From: Bacteroidales bacterium
GTDB taxonomy: Bacteria; Bacteroidota; Bacteroidia; Bacteroidales; P3
Assembly: GCA_031286005.1 (NCBI GenBank)
Contig: JAITVC010000131.1
Span: forward strand, 1-6,665
Length of the DNA stretch: 6,665 bases
Direction of reading: 5' to 3'
The notes below the pieces were generated by a model. It searched no databases. It had not been told where the DNA came from and saw only the letters and a list, made by a program, of their open reading frames with translations. Both the position numbers and the translations under genes were made by a program. Of the stretch, positions 1 through 4,572 are shown one piece after another; position 1 is the stretch's first letter; every line of letters begins with the position of its first letter.

Positions 1-1
1 A

Positions 2-40
2 ACCATTGACGAATTTACAAAACTAAAAAATGTTGCTTAA
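2..40 (+). CDS. Possible 3' end of an upstream gene (partial)
   Basis: One reading frame is open from the left edge to a TAA at 38-40 and encodes TIDEFTKLKNVA. The composition is plausible for a protein C-terminus, but 12 codons are too few to judge and no function can be given. It would overlap the ATG at 30. Another frame also runs in from the edge and stops at 24-26, so the choice between frames is uncertain. Confidence 0.2.
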   Translation, partial: TIDEFTKLKNVA

Positions 41-266
41 TTCAAAAAAAACGCTTATCTTTGTATCCGGAATTAGTTACGAACTCCAACCCACCAATCT
101 CTCAACAGTAGGAAATGAAGTTTATATGGAAGGTGCAAGAATTGTTGGGAATCAAATAATTTATAATCCAATGACAAATGTTGAAAAGATTGTGATTTCT
201 GGTTACAGATACCACAATTATCCTATTAATAGACTTTCAAATTTATTTTCTTGGCGAGAATGGTAA
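30..266 (+). CDS. Small hypothetical protein, start uncertain
   Basis: A 78-codon ORF with no family I recognise. The part from about residue 18 onward (YELQPTNL... through YRYHNYPINRL) has a natural-looking amino-acid mix, without signal peptide, membrane segment or known motif. An in-frame stop at 24-26 blocks a longer reading. The ATG at 30 lies inside an apparent promoter (33-63), so an in-frame ATG at 126 (46 aa) is an alternative. The stop TAA (264-266) overlaps the next gene's ATG (260-262), the usual sign of translational coupling, so the two may be co-expressed. It could also be the damaged end of a longer gene. Confidence 0.35.
   Translation: MLLNSKKTLIFVSGISYELQPTNLSTVGNEVYMEGARIVGNQIIYNPMTNVEKIVISGYRYHNYPINRLSNLFSWREW
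33..63 (+). promoter_or_regulatory. Bacteroidota-type promoter (-33/-7)
   Basis: TATCTTTG at 56-63 matches the known Bacteroidota -7 consensus TAnnTTTG exactly. TTGC at 33-36 lies 19 bases upstream with an A-rich spacer, which suits the -33 element (TTTG/TTG) of the same sigma-ABfr-type promoters. Transcription would start near 70 and read into the small ORF ending at 266 and the exported-protein gene at 260. Its position inside the first codons of the ORF opening at 30 argues that this ORF starts further downstream or is not a gene. The call rests on motif match and spacing only. Confidence 0.5.
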
Positions 267-1255
267 AACCAATTATATTTTTTGCAATGTGTGTATTCTG
301 CAAAATGGGGTATTCGCAAGAAATGCCGGAAGTGCAGACATATTATATCGACACACTTCAACGAATTGTAGTTTTGTCGGGAGACACAGTTTGTGATGTT
401 ATTAAAGAATTTAATCCCGGAAGCGATCTTGTCTTTTCGGATGCAAGTATTGATAGAAATTCTTCCGAATTAATCATTAAATATCGGGGATGGATGGAAA
501 CATTAGAAAAAAGGACTTGGGTGCCCGAATTGTATACAGTTGAAGTTCGTCATAAAATAATCACTCGTTCCAAACAAAATGTAAATATTGATAGTATCCT
601 TTCAGATCCGGAAATTAGGTCTATCTATCATTTTGAAAAAAAAATTGAAGAAAAAAAATTCAAAAAAGTTCGCCACGTTGTATACTTCGAAATTCGTCAC
701 ACCACAACGATTCTTTCTGAAAAAGCAGATACTATTTTCAATCTTTTTGCAAATGAAAAAGAGGATGTTTTTCGTGATGTTTTTTTTGCACAAGTTAAAA
801 CGTCCTATCTTATTAATGTCTTGGAACAAAATGGACTTTTGGTTCAATCGGATTCTTTGTGGATTATGGTAATTCCCGGCCGTATATATAACAATTCTTA
901 TAACAAAAGTTCTCAATATTACATCTATCAATACTGTGGGCATTCTCAGACATTATATCTCTCTGTAATTTCTTTTGCACAAGGACATACCCCTACAATA
1001 GTTTATTCAGATTCTACAAGACAACTTAACCGAAATGAAATAAAAAATATCAATCGTAGTATTGACAGATTCCATAATCATCAAGTAAATTGCATAAATT
1101 CAAGCTATCCAGCATCGTTAGTTCTTCGTTCTCATGGTAAATATTCTGGAATTTTCCAATCGTTTCGATGTGATATAAAAAAAAGAGGTTTTGGCTATGG
1201 GTTTATTCCTATTAGAAATATACAATTTAGAGAGAGCCCGCTTAAAGAAAGATGA
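260..1255 (+). CDS. Exported hypothetical protein
   Basis: Encodes 331 aa from the ATG at 260. A TTG at 251 is in frame but is not preferred, because the ATG places a compact signal peptide right at the N-terminus: MVKP, then the hydrophobic stretch IIFFAMCVF, with cleavage plausible near GYSQ (residues 17-20). The mature part is rich in beta-prone and aromatic residues and has no transmembrane segment. I recognise no domain or catalytic motif. A lysine-rich stretch (FEKKIEEKKFKKV, about residues 125-137) is encoded by A-runs of 9, 8 and 6 bases. It overlaps the preceding small ORF by 7 bases and probably shares its promoter. Likely periplasmic or surface-located. The C-terminus (PLKER) shows no T9SS sorting domain. 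Confidence 0.75.
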   Translation: MVKPIIFFAMCVFCKMGYSQEMPEVQTYYIDTLQRIVVLSGDTVCDVIKEFNPGSDLVFSDASIDRNSSELIIKYRGWMETLEKRTWVPELYTVEVRHKIITRSKQNVNIDSILSDPEIRSIYHFEKKIEEKKFKKVRHVVYFEIRHTTTILSEKADTIFNLFANEKEDVFRDVFFAQVKTSYLINVLEQNGLLVQSDSLWIMVIPGRIYNNSYNKSSQYYIYQYCGHSQTLYLSVISFAQGHTPTIVYSDSTRQLNRNEIKNINRSIDRFHNHQVNCINSSYPASLVLRSHGKYSGIFQSFRCDIKKRGFGYGFIPIRNIQFRESPLKER

Positions 1256-1265
1256 CTCCCGTTCG

Positions 1266-1439
1266 GATGAGGCTGTGAATCAGTTGAATATATCCAACAG
1301 GCTTTGCCTGCGATATTAAAAAATGAAAGAAAAAATACAAATATATGAAAATGCAGGTAAAACCTACAATAATAGACAGACCGAGGCGTGGAGTCTCGGC
1401 CGAACATCTGCATTACAACCTGCGGCCAACGGGGGTTGG
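1266..1439 (+). repeat. Structured repeat, copy A
   Basis: A diverged copy of the element at 3365-3571. Shared landmarks in order: GATGAG (1266-1271) followed by a GCTGTGAATCAG-like block; a 5-bp hairpin with a 3-base loop (CAGGC/GCCTG, 1298-1310); an A-rich stretch with TATTAAA and an ATG at 1323; a 7-bp hairpin with one G-T pair (CCGAGGC/GTCTCGG, 1381-1399); the invariant nonamer CCGAACATC (1400-1408); and CCAACGGG (1426-1433). Positions 1361-1408 align without gaps to 3498-3545 with 29 of 48 identical. Only this copy adds a final small hairpin CCAAC-GGGG-GTTGG (1426-1439). An ORF of 61 codons (1323-1508) runs through it, but I do not call it a gene. No known family recognised; the outer boundaries are approximate. 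Confidence 0.6.
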
Positions 1440-1509
1440 ACAGGAAGAGATAATACTATCTATGATATGCATAGAATTAACGCATTGTTTTACTTATTGA
1501 ACCGCTAAA

Positions 1510-1980
1510 ATGAAAAAAATATTTTATATTATAATAATTGAGTATTTAATGTTTGGATGTGTTTCTAATACCACACCTCCTCTTGAATTAAATTGTTCTG
1601 TTGACATTGAAATTCTCAAAGAAAATATCAAATCAATAACGAATGCTGATACGGTATTAATTTATACTAAAAACCTAAGAGAAGAAATGTATTTTCCTGA
1701 AATAAGGTGTCCTGTGATAATAATTGAAAACGCAACGACTAAAACTCTGGATTTTAAAATTCTTCCAATAGATAAATACCGCCGTTTTGACAATTTTTCC
1801 CAAATTGAAGACATGCTATGGGATGAAGCGGAACCTCTTGCAAGAATGATTTCAGGGAATTGCGATATGGGTGTTTTTAATGATTTAATTATTGAATTTA
1901 TTAAAAGAGATTACTCAGGGCATCCAATGTATCATTTTATATGTCATTATGACGAATTAATAATGGTATCTGAAAAATAG
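1510..1980 (+). CDS. Probable lipoprotein of unknown function
   Basis: Encodes 156 aa. The N-terminus is a short basic MKK followed by the hydrophobic IFYIIIIEYLMFG and Cys17, which fits a type II signal peptide (LMFG|C is an acceptable though not ideal lipobox). The mature part begins SNTTPPLELNC. The rest shows no recognisable domain; it contains several cysteines (near CSVDIEI, IRCPVIII, GNCDMG, FICHYD) and an acidic mid-section (QIEDMLWDEAEPLARM). It starts 70 bases after the end of structured repeat A, and no standard promoter or ribosome binding site is visible just upstream. It may be an immunity or stress-type orphan lipoprotein, but nothing in the sequence shows this. Confidence 0.7.
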   Translation: MKKIFYIIIIEYLMFGCVSNTTPPLELNCSVDIEILKENIKSITNADTVLIYTKNLREEMYFPEIRCPVIIIENATTKTLDFKILPIDKYRRFDNFSQIEDMLWDEAEPLARMISGNCDMGVFNDLIIEFIKRDYSGHPMYHFICHYDELIMVSEK

Positions 1981-2035
1981 TTTTGGTCAAATAACGGAAC
2001 ATGGTAATGAAACATATTTTATTTTTAATCTCCCC

Positions 2036-2061
2036 GCTGGCGCGAACGTCCACGTTCGTGC
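2036..2061 (+). repeat. REP hairpin upstream of the RAYT gene
   Basis: GCTGG (2036-2040) leads into a near-perfect 10-bp stem: left arm 2040-2049 (GCGCGAACGT), CC at the tip, right arm 2052-2061 (ACGTTCGTGC), with a single G-T pair at the third position from the base. The likely real loop is TCCA. It lies 24 bases before the ATG of the RAYT gene, so it could be the substrate recognised by the transposase and could also affect the gene's own expression. Confidence 0.7.
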
Positions 2062-2085
2062 CGATAATAACAAAAACAATTGAAC

Positions 2086-2619
2086 ATGAGCACAAAATAT
2101 AAATTTTTCAATCCTGACGGAGCCTACTTTGTAACGTTTTCTGTAAAAGATTGGGTTGATGTTTTTATACGTAATGCCTATAAAAATATCTTGGTAGAAA
2201 GTTTGGCATATTGTCTGAAAAATAAAGGATTAGAAGTATTTGCATGGTGCATTATGAGTAGCCATGTTCACATGATTATTCGAGCCAAAGATGGTTTTTT
2301 ACTGCAAAATATTTTACGTAATTTCAAAACATATACAAGTAAGATGATACTGAAAGCAATAGATGAAAATCCGCAAGAAAGCCGTAAAGAATGGCTATTG
2401 CCGATGTTTGACATTGCCAATCCTAACCATCAATTTTGGCAATCAGGCAGTCATCCAATCGAAGTATGGAGCAACAAAGTTATTTACCAAAAATTAGATT
2501 ATATACATCAAAATCCAGTCGAAGAAGGAATTGTTTTTTCGCCGGAACAATATGTATATAGCAGTGCAATTGATTATGCAGACGGAAAAGGATTGTTAGA
2601 TGTGATTATAATAAGATGA
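2086..2619 (+). CDS. REP-associated tyrosine transposase (RAYT, Y1/HUH family)
   Basis: Encodes 177 aa from the ATG at 2086; a TTG two codons earlier is less likely. This is a single-domain Y1-type HUH nuclease related to IS200 TnpA. Such enzymes cut and rejoin single-stranded DNA at REP hairpins through a transient 5'-phosphotyrosine link. Visible family marks are the N-terminal KYKFFNPDGAYFVTFSV (4-20), AWCIMSSHVHMI (53-64) with the HUH metal-binding pair H60 and H62, QFWQSGSHPIEVWS (116-129), and LDYIHQNPVEEGI (137-149), in which Y139 is the best candidate nucleophile. The C-terminal YSSAIDYADGKG also fits. The length is normal and no stop or frameshift interrupts it, so it looks intact. 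Both flanks carry inverted REP hairpins. No transport or accessory gene accompanies it. Confidence 0.92.
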   Translation: MSTKYKFFNPDGAYFVTFSVKDWVDVFIRNAYKNILVESLAYCLKNKGLEVFAWCIMSSHVHMIIRAKDGFLLQNILRNFKTYTSKMILKAIDENPQESRKEWLLPMFDIANPNHQFWQSGSHPIEVWSNKVIYQKLDYIHQNPVEEGIVFSPEQYVYSSAIDYADGKGLLDVIIIR

Positions 2620-2651
2620 AAGATTTTGAAAAATATGAAAGATTTATACAG

Positions 2652-2677
2652 ACACGGACGTGGACGTCCGCGCCAGC
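2652..2677 (-). repeat. REP hairpin downstream of the RAYT gene (inverted)
   Basis: On the minus strand this reads GCTGGC followed by a stem with arms GCGCGGACGT (complement of 2664-2673) and ACGTCCGTGT (complement of 2652-2661), CC at the tip. Compared with the upstream copy, an A-T pair has become G-C by changes on both arms, so the hairpin is conserved through compensatory substitution. It starts 32 bases after the RAYT stop codon. Confidence 0.7.
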
Positions 2678-2753
2678 TGGATGCTTCTGAAGGAAGAATA
2701 TTTTGAATTTCTAATGCTTCGTTATCCGTTTGGTTTCTAAAAGGTATTTTGAT

Positions 2754-3215
2754 ATGTCAAAGATAATTATTTATAGTATTTTTTTCATTTTCTGTGTTTT
2801 TAACTCTATGTCTGGGGAGTTAATATTTCATTTTGAGGCTAAAAATACGTTGAGAAATGGATATATATCAAAGTTCAATATATTTATTGAAAATACAGGA
2901 GAAGAAGATATTGAAATTGACAATTTTTCGGACGACTATTATCCATACGGAGCTCCTCCATTATTTATGGGTAACTATTGGACAATACTAACCTTGCAAG
3001 ATTCTATTCCTGATATAGTTCATATCTCTGTTCCTATGGATGTTAATCCTAAATTCAATGTTGAAAAAACAAAATATATAATACCTCCAAATAGCGAAAA
3101 ACAAATTGCAGTGGAATGTGATTTAAGATATATGCAATACCCAAAAGGAAAGTATAAATTAATTCTATTTTATCGTGGAGAAAAGAAAGCAGAAAGTTTG
3201 GTGCAAATCAAATAA
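2754..3215 (+). CDS. Exported protein with probable Ig-like beta-sandwich
   Basis: Encodes 153 aa from the ATG at 2754; an in-frame TTG at 2730 would add eight residues before the signal peptide and is not preferred. Residues 1-20 form a clear signal peptide (MSK, then IIIYSIFFIFCVF, with cleavage plausible after NSMSG). The mature protein looks like one all-beta domain: ISKFNIFIENTGEEDIEID (38-56) resembles the strand-turn-strand of Ig-like or BsuPI-like folds, IIPPNSEKQIAVE (109-121) is the usual proline-rich turn, and KGKYKLILFYRG (131-142) is a typical last strand pair. The mature domain has a single cysteine (C122). No partner or enzyme motif is evident. The fold is my inference from pattern; the export call is stronger. 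Confidence 0.72.
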   Translation: MSKIIIYSIFFIFCVFNSMSGELIFHFEAKNTLRNGYISKFNIFIENTGEEDIEIDNFSDDYYPYGAPPLFMGNYWTILTLQDSIPDIVHISVPMDVNPKFNVEKTKYIIPPNSEKQIAVECDLRYMQYPKGKYKLILFYRGEKKAESLVQIK

Positions 3216-3235
3216 ATAGTTTTTCCCTGTTATTC

Positions 3236-3382
3236 TTATGATATTTGCAAGCAAAATACATAATTTTTTTCATAAGGTCTGTTATTTTTAATAACGGCGA
3301 ACATTCTGGCGACCAATTTTGCACGTATAGCGTTTAGTACAAGCATTTTGTTTTTACCTTCCTCGATGAGCGCAGGTTGTGA
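3236..3382 (-). pseudogene. C-terminal remnant of an IS110-family transposase
   Basis: Read on the minus strand, 48 codons stay open to a TAA (3236-3238) and encode EEGKNKM followed closely by NAIRAKLVARMFAVIK and NNRPYEKNY. This strongly resembles the extreme C-terminus of IS110/IS116/IS902 transposases (end of the Transposase_20 domain), where a GKNKM-type stretch leads into NxxRxKLxxRxFAVI. The rest of the gene is absent: a stop lies in frame at 3383-3385 and structured repeat B begins at about the same place. The true IS-derived part may end near 3361, with the first codons belonging to the repeat. This is a decayed fragment and cannot be active. Confidence 0.55.
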
Positions 3383-3571
3383 TTAAGCCGTTCGGCGGCG
3401 ATTCCATCGCCGTCGGATTATCTCGATAGATTCTATCTATCTTAAACAAAACGATGAGAACAAAACATGAACATATCAATCAAACAGCAGCAAGTAGAAC
3501 TTGCTATGATAGTAACGACGGCGGTCGGAACTGCCGCCGAACATCCTTGTGGCAAAACTACGACCAACGGG
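3365..3571 (+). repeat. Structured repeat, copy B
   Basis: Counterpart of the element at 1266-1439, in the same orientation. In order: GATGAG (3365-3370) and GTTGTGATTAAG; a long hairpin CGGCGGCGAT/ATCGCCGTCG (arms 3393-3402 and 3406-3415, one G-T pair), which is at best weakly formed in copy A; a 5-bp hairpin GATAG/CTATC with a 3-base loop (3425-3437); TATCTTAAA and an ATG at 3454; a 7-bp hairpin CGGCGGT/ACTGCCG (3519-3536) with one G-T pair; the invariant CCGAACATC (3537-3545); and CCAACGGG (3564-3571). It fills most of the space between the IS110 remnant and the 3' end of the PorP-like gene. An ORF starting at 3454 runs on antisense to that gene and is not a gene in my reading. Confidence 0.6.
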
Positions 3572-3573
3572 AG

Positions 3574-3590
3574 AAGCCTTTTTTAGGCTT
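3574..3590 (-). terminator. Small hairpin at the 3' end of the T9SS gene pair
   Basis: AAGCCT and AGGCTT (arms 3574-3579 and 3585-3590) form a 6-bp stem with a 5-base loop that overlaps the stop codon of the PorP-like gene. It lies where a terminator for the minus-strand pair would be expected. Neither strand shows a proper T-run after the stem, so intrinsic termination is doubtful. Confidence 0.25.
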
Positions 3591-4572
3591 AAAACTCTTG
3601 AAAATCCTCTATCAGCCCCGTACTCCTCGTACTCTGGGGCAAATAAAACAAACTGATGTTAAAAATATTGGGATAACTGTTGCCCATGTAGTATTCAAAA
3701 CTGATATTGGCAGAGAAATCGCCATAGCTTATGCCTACCGTTGGGATGAGAACGTTGGGCGTTCGGTAGTAAACGCCGAGACTGACGGATTGGGTCGATG
3801 TTTCTACTTGATATTGCGAGGTTACGCCTACTTCGGCGTAGTTGTGCTTGTTTTGTGAAACCAGAAGTACGGACGGAATCCAATTAATATCATTGTTTGT
3901 GTAGCGAGCAGTGGCATTGGCTACGAATTTGGGTTTGAGAGAAGCGTTTTCCGTAAGGAAACCTATTCTCATGGGAGTGAGATGAAAGGCTGCCAACTTC
4001 ATATTGAGTACCGTTTTTTCATTCAAATAATTCAGCCACCAACCGCCAACCGAGAGGTCAAAACTATTCACATTGCGATAAACGCCAATGTCGGGCTGCA
4101 TGTCGGGATTATATCCACCTTGATACGTAGGGTCGTATTGACTGCCGAAGGTCAGTTCGGCCATCGAGAAACTCACTTGTTTCAAGCCGGTTTGCAAACC
4201 AAACGAGAGCAAACTGCGCTTGCCCAATTGCATTCGATAGCCATAAGACACCGAAACATTGACATCACGCAAAGCGGATTTATCCACAGAATTGGAGTAC
4301 AACATCAAGCCAAGTCCCATATTTAGATCAATGAAATTGTAATCGGCCGAAACGCCCGTGCCTTTGATTCCACTGCCCGAAAGCGAGCGGTCGGCTTGAC
4401 TTTTGAAATACGTTTGTAATCTGAATTCGTCGTTAAACAATCCTGCGCTTGCCGGGTTCACTTGCAACAATGGCGACGTAACTACGGATAACGGGAAATC
4501 TGTTTGGGCTTGCATGCTTTGCAGGCCAAACAGACTTCCCATTAGTATACATATTATCCAACAAAATCTCAT
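3589..4572 (-). CDS. PorP/SprF-family type IX secretion outer-membrane protein
   Basis: Encodes 327 aa, a normal length for the family. A signal peptide (MRFCWIICILMGSLFGLQSMQA, cleavage plausible after residue 22) precedes a beta-rich chain with the family's hallmark QVNPASAGLFNDEF near the mature N-terminus (37-50), then alternating amphipathic strands with aromatic ends typical of an outer-membrane barrel (LMLYSNS, VSYGYRMQLGKRSLLSFGLQTGLK, FEYYMGN). In this family, PorP of Porphyromonas and SprF of Flavobacterium are required for secretion or surface attachment of particular T9SS cargo. The start ATG overlaps the stop of the upstream cargo gene as ATGA, implying translational coupling and a dedicated cargo-partner pair. 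No defect is visible. Confidence 0.9.
   Translation of the reverse strand: MRFCWIICILMGSLFGLQSMQAQTDFPLSVVTSPLLQVNPASAGLFNDEFRLQTYFKSQADRSLSGSGIKGTGVSADYNFIDLNMGLGLMLYSNSVDKSALRDVNVSVSYGYRMQLGKRSLLSFGLQTGLKQVSFSMAELTFGSQYDPTYQGGYNPDMQPDIGVYRNVNSFDLSVGGWWLNYLNEKTVLNMKLAAFHLTPMRIGFLTENASLKPKFVANATARYTNNDINWIPSVLLVSQNKHNYAEVGVTSQYQVETSTQSVSLGVYYRTPNVLIPTVGISYGDFSANISFEYYMGNSYPNIFNISLFYLPQSTRSTGLIEDFQEF

Larger units (their letters stand above)
2036..2677. mobile_element. REPtron-like module: RAYT gene between inverted REP hairpins
   Basis: A single-domain HUH transposase gene (2086-2619) lies between two REP-type hairpin sequences in opposite orientation (2036-2061 plus, 2652-2677 minus). Read outside-in, the two ends share 23 of 25 positions starting with GCTGGCGCG, and the two differences sit on opposite sides of the stem so that pairing is kept. 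This layout, a RAYT gene bracketed by inverted REP units, is the known REPtron/BIME arrangement. The module is a compact insertion between two unrelated small exported-protein genes. No target-site duplication can be identified with confidence. Confidence 0.75.

Noticed and set aside
251..259. TTG start for the exported protein at 251
   Set aside because: The ATG at 260 gives a better signal peptide and a normal overlap with the previous stop codon.
602..943. 113-codon minus-strand ORF
   Set aside because: Antisense shadow of the exported-protein gene; its Phe/Asn/Lys-rich composition comes from A/T runs.
1292..1441. Possible integron attC site (ATCCAAC ... GTTGGAC matching RYYYAAC ... GTTRRRY)
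   Set aside because: The two ends are complementary, but the span is slightly long, inner L-type pairs are not clear, copy B lacks the matching end boxes, and no integrase is present. Probably chance.
1323..1508. 61-codon ORF ending one base before the lipoprotein start
   Set aside because: It runs through structured repeat A, has no domain, and its central residues are not conserved in copy B. It is more likely a by-product of the repeat, though a small leader peptide is not excluded.
2616..2646. 11-base direct repeat ATGAAAGATTT after the RAYT stop
   Set aside because: Short, AT-rich and only 19 bases between starts; it does not bracket the REP ends and so is not a target-site duplication.
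3426..3600. Repeat B as an IS110 bridge RNA
   Set aside because: IS110 bridge RNAs come from the ends of an intact element. Here only the transposase C-terminus is left, and a second copy of the repeat (A) occurs with no IS110 sequence beside it.
3454..3858. 134-codon plus-strand ORF starting in repeat B
   Set aside because: More than half of it is antisense to the convincing PorP/SprF-like gene, and the start lies in a repeat. It shows no domain.
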